DNA from: Candidatus Hydrogenedentota bacterium
GTDB lineage: Bacteria > Hydrogenedentota > Hydrogenedentia > Hydrogenedentales > CAITNO01
Reading direction: 5' to 3'
Length of the DNA stretch: 35,375 nucleotides
Assembly: GCA_903822375.1 (NCBI GenBank)
Contig: CAIJOU010000393.1
Span: 1 to 35,375, forward strand
Shown here: positions 1 to 10,400 of the stretch, piece after piece
Numbering within the stretch: position 1 is the first letter of the stretch
Layout of the letters: each line of letters begins with the position of its first letter
Translations under genes and position numbers: made by a program
Notes under the pieces: model-generated
Databases searched by the model: none
Told to the model about the DNA's origin: nothing
What the model saw: the letters and a program-made list of their open reading frames with translations, nothing else

Positions 1-2
1 CT

Positions 3-761
3 ACCCAAAAAGTGAAGGTTGAGATTGAGTCCGACCCAAACAACTTTCGAGTTTCCCTTATGAAGCGTCAAGATAACGCTGGTCTCCAAGAAGGCGTGCG
101 AGAACAAGTAGAAAAGAGCGTAGTCATTTCGGCAGGGACGATCAGTTTCGATTACGGTGAGCCTCGGGTCTTTCTGAGCCGTGTTGGGAAGATTCCGGTG
201 ATTCTCCTGGACAACGTTTCGGGTGGCAACTGTCCGAATGGTGGAACGTTTATTGTGGTGTCTCTTGAGGCGGACAACATGCTTCATGTTGTAGGAACTG
301 CGGTGCCAACTTGGTGGGATGATAATGAGCCGTTTGAACTCATCTATTTTTACGATATTCTTGGATTGAATCCGTGGGTAGGTGGTAGCTTATCCCCGTA
401 CGTAAGAATCTACCTTAAGATAAGTAATGGAAAGCTTACGCCTGACAAGGAGAAATGCATAGCCAAGTGGAAGAGCACGATATTAAAGGAGGAGGGGAGG
501 CTACGCGAGAAGTTACTGCTAGAATGTGGCTTAGACAAAATCGCTTACAGGTTTTCATTTATTTTGGAGAAACTGCTGATTGACTACCTAAACGGAAAGG
601 GGGAAGAAGCTTGGCTAAACTTCCAGACCAATCTTAAGCCTCTTCTAGATAAGAATGGCGAACTGGTAACCCATGAGAGCATCGAGAAAGCAGGGTACAC
701 ATCAACGGAAATTGAGGACTATCTGCGCAAGAAAATGTCAGGGCAATGTAAAGACAGTTGA
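3..761 (+). CDS. Hypothetical protein, 5' end outside window
   Basis: I do not recognise this protein. The frame is open from the window edge; the first possible start is a GTG at position 12, but the few bases before it show no ribosome binding site, so the real start probably lies outside the window. The visible 249 residues have no signal peptide, membrane segment or familiar motif. The middle part (about residues 75-145) alternates short hydrophobic strands with aromatic residues; the C-terminal half is charged and looks helical. The base composition is unlike the neighbours: bases 301-360 hold 25 G/C of 60, against 43 of 60 at 1081-1140. This suggests a recently acquired gene. The 170 bases after the stop codon hold nothing I can name. 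Confidence 0.6.
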   Translation, partial: TQKVKVEIESDPNNFRVSLMKRQDNAGLQEGVREQVEKSVVISAGTISFDYGEPRVFLSRVGKIPVILLDNVSGGNCPNGGTFIVVSLEADNMLHVVGTAVPTWWDDNEPFELIYFYDILGLNPWVGGSLSPYVRIYLKISNGKLTPDKEKCIAKWKSTILKEEGRLREKLLLECGLDKIAYRFSFILEKLLIDYLNGKGEEAWLNFQTNLKPLLDKNGELVTHESIEKAGYTSTEIEDYLRKKMSGQCKDS

Positions 762-931
762 ATCTGAGATTCGATGAAGGCCTGTCTCATAACCCAAAGG
801 TCATGGGACAGAGTCCTTTCCCTATCAACCTTGACTCCAGATTCCCGCTTGAACGAGCGCTCGGATTCTGAAAGCCGCGACCAACAGTCGTAGGCGTGGC
901 CGATTTCCCCTTCTGAAACGATAGGAGTTGC

Positions 932-2311
<1,380 letters not shown>

Positions 2312-2346
2312 TCCTCCGTCCCGCCGCTTTCCTGGTCAGCGCGTTT

Positions 2347-4611
2347 TCAGCGCACAAAGAACACGCGGTCGACGAACAGGTTGTCGACCTCGGCCGGATT
2401 GTTCATGGGCGCCACCCAGATGTACATGCCGTCGTTGAGTTGATGTGTCCCAAGGTCAATCACGGCGTACTTGTCCTTCGTTTCCTCTATCGTCGACACC
2501 CGCTGGGCAACCGGGACCTTTGCCTTTTCATCGTACAGCCCGAGCATGCACGCATTGCCCTTTTGCACCCTGGCATCGCACCGGAGCACCACATAACAGT
2601 GAACGGGGCCCAACGCGGCAAAGTCCGCTGAAACGGCGTACTGAACGGCCCACTGCGTGTGGTTGGCGGGCATGCGGGCCGCCTTGCCGTCGGATGCCGC
2701 GGGGTCGTCGGCAATCTGGGACCAGTTGCCCTGGCCGGCCAGGCGAAACTCGTTGTCCTGAATATCCACCCACTGGTCTTCGGTCAGGTTCTTGCACTGC
2801 TCCGGCGGCGGGGCCTGCGCCCGGAATCTTGCGCGCAGGTCTGATTCGAGTTCCTTGAACGGACGGCCCTCGGCGTATTGTCCAACGTTGAAACTGTTGC
2901 AGGTCTTGATGAATTCCTCGCATGCCGCAACGGGGTCGGATGGCCCCGAGAACGGTTGGTTGCGCAGACGCGCGGACCGTTTCAACTCCGTATAGCGGTT
3001 CAGCCAGGCATAATCAAGCGGCAGCCGGGCCCGCCGGACCCGCGCACTCAGGGCAGGGTCGCCCGCGACGGCCTTTTCCGCCTGGGCAAACAACGCCACA
3101 GCTTCGTTGAGGTCGCCCAGTTCCAGCCACGCGGAGGTGTCCGCCGCGTAGCAGTGCATGGCGGCGCCTGAACGCGAGACCGCGTCGTGCATGCGGTCGA
3201 TGTAACGGCGCAACGGCCATGCAGCGGGGCCGTAGTAGCCCGAGAGAAACTCATCGATAAGGGCGTTGGCGTCGCGGGAGGGCTCCCACATGAGATGGGC
3301 CAGCAGCCACGCGCGCAATTCGACGAAGTCGCCGCAGGACGAGCCCGCGTCGCCCTGCTCGAAAAGGCCGGCCGCCTTGTTGGCCACAAAGCACCGGATG
3401 TTGGGCGCAAGCACCTGAAGGTTGGGATGGGGCAGCAGGTATTGCGCGAAATTGGTCACGTAGTCCCAGATGTACAACTGGCCCGAGATGGAACTCCACG
3501 TTTCGATATCGCGCTTGAAATCGGCGTTGGCGGGCCCTGTGGCCAGCGGTTCGGGAAAGGTGCATTCGATGGAGCACAGACGGACGATGACGTTTTCGCG
3601 GGGCCGCGTGATTCCCGGGGCCTTGCGGGTGTACTGGTAGGCCAGCGTCTCCACGAGAACGTCGGGGAACTCCTTTTGAATCCGTTCGGCCACGCTGTTC
3701 ACAAAGCGCAGCAACAGGCCGGAAGGCGCACCCTCCTCCTTTTCAACGGCGGCGCAGGCGGGGCACTGGCAGTTGCCGGCGCAGTCATTCTGCGCGATGG
3801 AAATGATTCCGGCCCCGGGGTCTTTCCGGATCCATTCGAGGGCGTTCTTGACCAGTTCATCCTGCACGGCGGGATTGGTCAGGCACAACTGCGCGCCTTC
3901 TGAAACCCGCTTCCCGTCAATCTCGCTGTACCATTCCGGATGCTCCTTGAAATACTTAGCGGGGGGGAGCAACTGGTAGAACGTGTGGCACCAGCCGAGG
4001 ATGCTGTAATGACCGCCCTGTTCGGGCGGGATGCGATCAAAATGGCCGTTGCACTTGCTGCGCGAGGCGAATTGACCGTCGAATGCGTCCCGGTAGAAAG
4101 CCTCGCGGTAAAGGAGCTTCGGCGTGTACACCTTCTCGATTCGCGGAATCTCCAGCGTCGGCTTTGATGGAATCGTGCTTTCCGTGGACGACCACCAGCG
4201 GCAACCCACCACGTCTTCCAGAAAGGTGTAGACCGCATAGAGCGTCCCGCGGGGCCGGCCGCCGGACAGCAACAGGACGTCGCCGTCGGTCTTGATCACA
4301 ATGCCGTCATGCTTGAGTGTCGCCAAATCCAACTGCGGCAGGACGACGTGCACCCGCGGGCTTTGCCCCACGACAATCAGTTTGCCTACGGTGGGTGCGG
4401 CACGCTCCTCCTGCAACGGCAGTGTTGCGCCCGTCACCTGCTTCAGAAAGGCCTGCAACTCGGTCGCCGCAGTACGTTCCGCCGGAATCGCCCCGTCGGC
4501 CACCACAATGGTGTACTCCGATACGCCTTCGCGCGTCAGGAGCAACGCGTCCGCCCTGCATGAAATAAGGAACAGGGAAACGATGGCGAGAACCGCCGCA
4601 ATAATACGCAT
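2347..4611 (-). CDS. DUF4838-domain lipoprotein, glycoside hydrolase-like
   Basis: A 754-residue exported protein. Residues 1-18 form a lipoprotein signal peptide ending in the lipobox L-I-S-C, so it is probably membrane-anchored. The N-terminal part, with TAATELQAFLKQVTGATLPL, resembles the beta/alpha N-terminal domain that precedes the barrel in GH67 alpha-glucuronidases and GH20 enzymes. The central part matches DUF4838 by its Cys-rich stretch near residues 275-285 (NDCAGNCQCPACA), its VETLAYQYTRKAP segment and the GYYGPAA segment. The C-terminal 150 residues look like a beta-rich carbohydrate-binding-type module. The role is probably polysaccharide breakdown, but no activity can be assigned. 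The start is supported by a strong AGGAGGG about ten bases upstream. It follows the DUF72 gene on the same strand with a 96-bp gap and may be co-transcribed with it. Confidence 0.8.
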   Translation of the reverse strand: MRIIAAVLAIVSLFLISCRADALLLTREGVSEYTIVVADGAIPAERTAATELQAFLKQVTGATLPLQEERAAPTVGKLIVVGQSPRVHVVLPQLDLATLKHDGIVIKTDGDVLLLSGGRPRGTLYAVYTFLEDVVGCRWWSSTESTIPSKPTLEIPRIEKVYTPKLLYREAFYRDAFDGQFASRSKCNGHFDRIPPEQGGHYSILGWCHTFYQLLPPAKYFKEHPEWYSEIDGKRVSEGAQLCLTNPAVQDELVKNALEWIRKDPGAGIISIAQNDCAGNCQCPACAAVEKEEGAPSGLLLRFVNSVAERIQKEFPDVLVETLAYQYTRKAPGITRPRENVIVRLCSIECTFPEPLATGPANADFKRDIETWSSISGQLYIWDYVTNFAQYLLPHPNLQVLAPNIRCFVANKAAGLFEQGDAGSSCGDFVELRAWLLAHLMWEPSRDANALIDEFLSGYYGPAAWPLRRYIDRMHDAVSRSGAAMHCYAADTSAWLELGDLNEAVALFAQAEKAVAGDPALSARVRRARLPLDYAWLNRYTELKRSARLRNQPFSGPSDPVAACEEFIKTCNSFNVGQYAEGRPFKELESDLRARFRAQAPPPEQCKNLTEDQWVDIQDNEFRLAGQGNWSQIADDPAASDGKAARMPANHTQWAVQYAVSADFAALGPVHCYVVLRCDARVQKGNACMLGLYDEKAKVPVAQRVSTIEETKDKYAVIDLGTHQLNDGMYIWVAPMNNPAEVDNLFVDRVFFVR

Positions 4612-4707
4612 GATGCCGATCCCTCCTTTTTGTGGAGCGCTAACGTCAGGGGGAAAAAGAGTGCGATGCGAACCCGTCTTCCAGCGGACATATTACCCGA
4701 AACAGTT

Positions 4708-5532
4708 CTACGAAGAAAGTGAACCCGCCTGATTGAAACTGTCCCGGATCAGCGCCAGGGTGTCCGGCGCATACCCCGCATAGTGGTTGTTCACATAACC
4801 GAAGACGGGAAAGCGGCGCTCGATAAGTTCCTTCAGGCGCGGCACCCATTCGTCCACCTCGAGCCGCCGATCCACAATCGTTTCATTCCAGGTCGTGGTG
4901 AGCTTCTCGGTCGCGTAGCGGTCACCGAGCCAGCGGACATACGCGAAGGGGCCGGTCAGGACCCCTTCCCTGGCAAACAGCTCTCTGGGCCGATACATCC
5001 ACGGATGGTCGATGAGCGCCAGGGCAACGCCGCGTTCGGCCAACAGTTCAAACAGCGGTTTCCCGAGCCAGGTCTTGTTGCGGATTTCAACGGCCCACTG
5101 GAAACCATCCGGCAGCGAGGCCAGAAACGGTCCCAAACGCCGCAGCAGTTCGTCTTTCGTCATGCCACTGGCCTTGGAGAAATAGGGGAGTTGGAACAGA
5201 ATCGGGCCGAGACGCGGACCGAGAACTGACATGACGTCCAGAAAAGCCTTCAACTCTCCCCCGCACTGGACAAGACATTTCTCGTGGGTAATGACCTGGG
5301 GCGCCTTGGCGGCAAAGATGAACGCCTCCGGCGTGCGGTCCCGCCAGCCTTCCACGACGGACTTGCGGGGCGTGGCGTAGAAGGTGGCGTCGATTTCCAC
5401 GGTGTCCAGCTTGCGGGCGTATGCGGCGATGAACTCGGCCGGAAGAGTTCCCGGCGTGTAGAATTTGCCGACCCAGTCGGGGCAACTCCAGCTGGAAGTG
5501 CCGAGACGGAGAAGAGACCTGTTGGCGTTCAT
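4708..5532 (-). CDS. DUF72 (YecE-like) protein
   Basis: A 274-residue cytosolic protein of the DUF72/YecE family, a TIM-barrel-like fold of unknown biochemical role. Family landmarks are visible in order: GTSSWSCPDW near the start, VEIDATFYATPR around residues 45-56, FIFAAKAPQVITHEK, the WAVEIRNKTWL segment in the middle, the DHPWM segment, YVRWLGDR, and FGYVNNHYAGYAP near the C-terminus. The length is ordinary for the family (about 240-290). The ATG at 5532 has AAGGAG ten bases upstream. Its promoter region abuts a MITE-like insert whose left boundary lies about 40 bases upstream of the start codon. Confidence 0.85.
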   Translation of the reverse strand: MNANRSLLRLGTSSWSCPDWVGKFYTPGTLPAEFIAAYARKLDTVEIDATFYATPRKSVVEGWRDRTPEAFIFAAKAPQVITHEKCLVQCGGELKAFLDVMSVLGPRLGPILFQLPYFSKASGMTKDELLRRLGPFLASLPDGFQWAVEIRNKTWLGKPLFELLAERGVALALIDHPWMYRPRELFAREGVLTGPFAYVRWLGDRYATEKLTTTWNETIVDRRLEVDEWVPRLKELIERRFPVFGYVNNHYAGYAPDTLALIRDSFNQAGSLSS

Positions 5533-5581
5533 GGCGAAAGTACTCCTTACTTAACAACGTCTGCAAACCCGCCCCTGTTCC

Positions 5582-5890
5582 GAATGGCACTGACTTGGGA
5601 CGAAATGCCGTTGTTTCGCACTTTCAGCGCTTTTATGTTCTTTCGGTTCCGGCTTCCCAGGGCGTTGCTCCGGGCTGTCTTGTTAAGCGCCTTCGGCGCG
5701 CAGAATGAAGCGACCACTGACGCCCGGAAGGCCCACTGTCCTCGGGCGGAATGTTCAGAGTTCCGGTCCTCCGGCCCGGAGGGCCAAAACATGACAGCCC
5801 GGGGCAACGCCCCGGGTAATGGCGATACCCAATCCCCCCACCCGCCCTGAAAAGGCGAAACAAGCCTGTTTCCTTGCGCCAGTGCCATTC
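5582..5890. mobile_element. MITE-like non-coding element with TIRs and 11-bp flanking duplication
   Basis: A 309-bp insert. It begins GAATGGCACTG (5582-5592) and ends with the exact reverse complement CAGTGCCATTC (5880-5890). It is flanked by perfect 11-bp direct repeats GCCCCTGTTCC at 5571-5581 and 5891-5901, each directly abutting an inverted repeat. This is the order expected for target-site duplication, terminal inverted repeat, body, inverted repeat, duplication. It holds no transposase gene. The duplication length fits those known for the IS4/IS231 group (about 10-13 bp), but that link is inference. Confidence 0.7.
5656..5816. repeat. Inverted pair of REP-like units inside the MITE-like element
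   Basis: Bases 5656-5679 (CCCAGGGCGTTGC...) and the reverse complement of 5793-5816 agree at 22 of 24 positions. Each arm is followed inward by a GC-rich hairpin with a three-base loop: GCGCC-TTC-GGCGC at 5687-5699 and GGCCC-GGA-GGGCC at 5773-5785. The unit therefore has a fixed order, a GC-rich hairpin arm then a small hairpin, and occurs head to head. Confidence 0.65.
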
Positions 5891-6083
5891 GCCCCTGTTC
5901 CAAAGTCCTCAATGGATATACCATGCCAGGCTGTCAAACAGGGAATCACGACCGGCGGCATAGCCCGTGCTTTAGGATTGTTATGAATTTTGCGGATCGG
6001 ATCTTATTGCGAAAAGCCGGGCGGGTAGTTTACCGTAGCGTCCAGTGCCATTGCCGTTGAAACAAGAAAACCGGAGGTTTTTC

Positions 6084-7280
6084 ATGCCCGTCGACGACAA
6101 GCGTTTTCGCGTCCTGGTGGTGGACGACACGGCCGAGAATGTGGATGTCCTTGCCGGCATTCTCACGGAGCACTTTCGTGTCAGCGTCGCCCTCGACGGC
6201 GCCAAGGCGCTGAAGATTGTCCGGAGTGACACCCCCCCCGACCTGATTCTGCTCGACGTCATGATGCCCGAAATGGACGGATACGAGGTCTGCCGCCGCA
6301 TCCGGGAGAACCCGGACACGCGCGACATCCCCGTCATCTTTGTGACGGCGAAGGCGGAAGTCGAGGACGAGACCAGGGGCTTTGAACTGGGCGCCGTTGA
6401 TTACATCACCAAGCCCGTCAGCCCGCCCGTTGTGCTGGCCCGCGTGAGAACCCATCTTCTCCTGAGGGAGTCGCGGTGCCGGATGGAAGACCTGTCGCGG
6501 AAACTGGCGCGGTACCTTCCCCCCCAGGTGTACCGCTCTATTTTTGAGGGCAAACAGGACGCCCGCATCGGAAGCAGCCGCAAGAAGCTTACGGTGTTCA
6601 TGTCCGACATCGTCGGCTTCACCAAGAAGACCGACCGTATGGAGGCCGAAGACCTCACCGCGCTGCTGAACAGCTATCTCAACCGCATGACCAGCATCGT
6701 GCTTGCGCACGGGGGAACCCTGGACAAGTACATTGGCGATGCAATTCTCGTATTCTTCGGCGACCCGGAGTCGAAGGGCGTGAAGGAGGACGCCGTCGCA
6801 TGCACAGCGATGGCACTCGACATGCGCGCGGCCGTCGATGAACTGTGCGTTGACTGGCGGAACCAGGGCCTCTGCAACAGTTTTGAGATCCGGATGGGAA
6901 TCACCACGGGCACCTGCACGGTCGGCAATTTCGGAAGCGAAGAACGGATGGACTACACGATTATCGGAGGGCAGGTGAACCTCGTCAACCGGCTTCAGGG
7001 CGCTGCAGTCCCCGGTGAGATTCTTGTCGGACCCGAAACTTTCGCCCTCGTCGGCGATGTGTTCCAATGTGCCAGGAAGGAGCCGATTCATGTGAAGGGC
7101 TTTGACGAGCCCGTGCAACCCTACCAGGTTGTCGGCGTTCGTTCGTGCGTCGATGACGAAAGCAGGATCGAAGACTCCCGCAAAGGCTTTGCGCTGTCGC
7201 TTGACCCCACGGCAGTCGCCCTGGAAGATCGCAAGTTGGTTGTTGAGAAGCTGCGCGCGGCCATTTCCAGTCTGCATTAG
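6084..7280 (+). CDS. Receiver-class III adenylate cyclase fusion
   Basis: A 398-residue cytosolic response regulator predicted to make cAMP from ATP when phosphorylated. Residues 7-125 are a receiver domain with acidic residues D14/D15, phosphoacceptor D58, T88 and K110. A short linker leads to a class III cyclase domain (about 165-355). D174 (FMSDIVGF) and D218 (DKYIGDAIL) are the two metal-binding aspartates. K214 and D289 (RMDYTIIG) are the residues that select adenine over guanine. N298 and R302 (NLVNR) are the transition-state pair. All key residues are present, so it should be active. I chose ATG 6084, which has CCGGAGG six bases upstream, over a GTG at 6045 that would add 13 residues. 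It is the first gene of a three-gene signalling operon and its receiver closely resembles that of the HD-GYP protein at 12305. Confidence 0.9.
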   Translation: MPVDDKRFRVLVVDDTAENVDVLAGILTEHFRVSVALDGAKALKIVRSDTPPDLILLDVMMPEMDGYEVCRRIRENPDTRDIPVIFVTAKAEVEDETRGFELGAVDYITKPVSPPVVLARVRTHLLLRESRCRMEDLSRKLARYLPPQVYRSIFEGKQDARIGSSRKKLTVFMSDIVGFTKKTDRMEAEDLTALLNSYLNRMTSIVLAHGGTLDKYIGDAILVFFGDPESKGVKEDAVACTAMALDMRAAVDELCVDWRNQGLCNSFEIRMGITTGTCTVGNFGSEERMDYTIIGGQVNLVNRLQGAAVPGEILVGPETFALVGDVFQCARKEPIHVKGFDEPVQPYQVVGVRSCVDDESRIEDSRKGFALSLDPTAVALEDRKLVVEKLRAAISSLH

Positions 7281-7486
7281 ACCGGGCCCGGTTCGACCTC
7301 CGCGGGGTGACGCATTCCCGTGACACAGACAGGCGGGCCCGTTTGGAGAATTGCAGGGAGCGCGCCGCCCAAAGGCCGTCCAGACGCAATGGCGGCCCTG
7401 TGGCAGAACAATGACGTGCGCGAATTGATGGAATTATCCCGGTCCGCCACCGGGCCGCCGCTTCCCCGGCTTGAAAGGAAGAGTCC

Positions 7487-10400
7487 ATGACCATTGCACG
7501 GCGTTTAATCGTTCTGGTGGCCGTACCCCTGCTGGCCCTCGTTGGCCTGGGCGTCTTTACCCGGACCGAACTGGAGGGGATCGGGACGCGCAGCCAGTTC
7601 ATGGCCGGAACACAAATAGACAGTCTCGCAACTCTGGGCAACCTGTCCCGGACTTTCGCGGAACTGCGGGTGGATGTTGGAAGCTACCTGCTGAACCGTG
7701 ACGAATCTGAACGGGACCGGATTCGGGCGGCGTTCGCCGCCGACAAGGCGGCATTCAGCCAACTGCTCCGCGAGTACGAAAACTCGCAAACCTCGGACGC
7801 GGAGGACCGTCGCCTGCTGCATGAATATCAGAAATCGAGCGCGCAATGGGTCGCCGACGCCGAGAGAATAATGTCCGCAGTCAACGGGGAAGACAAGGAC
7901 GAGGCCGCAGCGGCGACGTTCCGTCTTCGAACAGAATTGGGCAGCCGCCTCAACGCGATATCGGGCGAATGGATTCAGCACAACGAACAGCTGGCCAAGA
8001 ATGTCGGCGGGTTGGTGCTCGCTTCCATCGAAGTTTCCCTGCGGCGAATACTTGTCGCCGTCGGCGGCACTTTGGTTCTGGCGGCACTTCTCGGATGGCT
8101 GACATTCCGCAAGATCGTGCACCCGATCCGCGCGCTGGAAAGCTCCGTCAAATCCATCGCCTGCGGCGAATACGCCAAAGAGGTTCCCTTTGCGAAGGGC
8201 GCCGATGAAATCGGCGATCTGGCGCGCTCGGTGGAGGTGCTCAAGCAGGGCGCGGCGGCAATGGAGGAACAACGGTGGGTCAAGTCCAACGCGGCGAGAC
8301 TCAGCGGCAGTCTGCAGGGTGCCGCCTCGCTGGACGAATTCGGCCGCCAATTGATATCCGGGCTCGTACCCGTGCTCGGGGGCGGTGTCGCCGGCTTCTA
8401 CGCGGTGGAAAACGACAGCGACCGCCTGCGGCGCGTCGCAGGCTACGGGCTGGCCGAAGACGCGCAAACGGCGGACTCCTTCCTGCCGGGCGAGGGACTG
8501 GTCGGCCAGTGCGCGGTGGAGCGCAAGCCGGTCACGCTCGCCAATCTGCCCCCCGCCCACTGCCGAATCGACTCCGGTCTGGGACAGTCCGCACCGACCC
8601 AGGCGGTGGCATGCCCGCTGCTTTCCCGCGACACGCTTCTGGGCGTGGTTGAGTTTGCCTCATTTCGAGCACTGACGGCGAAAGAGCAGGCGCTGCTCGA
8701 CGAACTGCTGCCGGTGGCGGCGATGGGCCTGGAGATTCTCCAGCGCAACCTGCGCACGCAGGAACTCCTGCTGCAAACCCAGGAACAGGCCCGCCAGCTT
8801 GAGGAGCAGACCGAAACGCTGACGCAGTCGCAGGGAGAATTGCTCGCCCGGCAGCACGAACTGACGGCCCAGCGCGCGTACCTGCGCACCAGCGAGGAGC
8901 GCACGCGCCAGATCCTCGACTCCGCGTCGGAGGGCATTTTCGGCATGGACACCGAAGGCTGCGTCACCTTTGTGAATCCGGCGGCGTGCCGCATGCTGGG
9001 GTTCAGCGCGGAGGAACTCGTCTTCCAGTCCGCACACACCCTTATCCACCATCACCGGCCCGACGGCAGCGAGTACCCGAGGGAGGAATGCCCGATGTTT
9101 GCCGCCTACACCCGCGGCGAGGCGAGCAGGATTGACGATGAGTTTCTCTGGCGCAAAGACGGCACGGGATTCTCCGCCGAATACGGCGCCATGCCAATTC
9201 TCAAAGACGGCGAGATTGTCGGCGCCGTCATCAGCTTCAGCGACATCACCGATCGGAAGCGGCAGGAACTGGCGCTGGCGGCCAGCGAACGCAAGATTCG
9301 CAACATTCTGGCCACGTCCAACCAGGGCTTCTGGCTGATTGACAATGACTCCGGCACATTGGATGTGAACGACACCATGTGCAGGATTCTGGGTCGGTCC
9401 CGGGAGGAGATTCTGGGACGGACCCCCCTGGACTTCGCGGATGAGGAGAATCAGCAGATTTTCAAGGAGAACCTCGCAGCGCGCGCCAAGGGCGAGTCCG
9501 GCAGCTACGAGGTCTCCCTCAGCCGGCCGGACGGAACGCAGGTGCCATGCCTGCTCAGCGCAACCCCGCTGTTTGACGACAACGGACAAAAGATCGGGGC
9601 GTTTGCGCAATGCGCCGACATTACGGACATGAAACGGATGGAAAAGGAGGTCCGCCACCAGAACTTTCTTGCCGACCAGGCACTGGATCTCGCCAAGGCC
9701 GGGTACTGGCATGTTCCGCTGGACGGCTCGGGTTGGTACAACTCCTCTGAACGGGTCGTGTGCATCAATGGCGATATCCCAAGCCCCGACAACCGCTACC
9801 ATCTGGACGAGTGGGCGGCCCATGTTGCCGAAGGCGACGAGGCCGCCGCCAAGGCGACCCTGGACAACTTCAACGCCGCCGTGGCGGGAACCATCCCCAT
9901 CTACGACACCATCTACGCCTACAAGCGGCCCGTGGACGGGCGGGTTGTCTGGATTCACGCGTTGGGGCATGTTGTCAGGGACGCGAACGGAAGACCCACC
10001 GACATGTTCGGCGTCAACCAGGACATTACCGACCTCAAACAGCAGGAAGAGGAGCTTCTTCAGGCAAAGAGCGAAGCCGAGGAGGCAACGCTGATGAAGT
10101 CCATGTTCCTGGCGAACATGAGCCACGAGATCCGCACCCCCATGAACGCCGTCATCGGCATGGCGCACCTGGCGCTCAAGACCAATCTCACACCAAAACA
10201 GCGCGACTATGTGAGCAAGGTTCACAGTGCCGGCATATCGCTGCTCGGCATCATCAACGACATTCTTGACTTCTCCAAAATCGAGGCGGGCAAACTGGGC
10301 ATCGAAACCACCGACTTCCGCCTGGACGAGATGCTTACCTCGGTGGTCAACCTCACGGGACAGAAGGCGCACGAAAAGGGCCTCGAATTCCTGATCGACG

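Larger units (their letters stand above)
5533..6083. other. Gene-free stretch holding a MITE-like insert
   Basis: These 551 bases between the divergent DUF72 and cyclase genes code for nothing I can support. Most of the stretch (5571-5901) is the MITE-like element described separately. The rest (5902-6083) is the leader of the cyclase operon. It ends in a CCGGAGG ribosome binding site at 6071-6077, and holds a ten-base copy of the MITE end (CAGTGCCATT) at 6043-6052. Confidence 0.6.

Noticed and set aside
5547..5924. 125-codon minus-strand frame within the MITE-like element
   Set aside because: It runs through both inverted repeats and the flanking duplications, so it is not a transposase or a real gene.
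6045..6083. Upstream GTG start for the receiver-cyclase
   Set aside because: It would add 13 residues before the receiver and has no ribosome binding site, while ATG 6084 has a good one.
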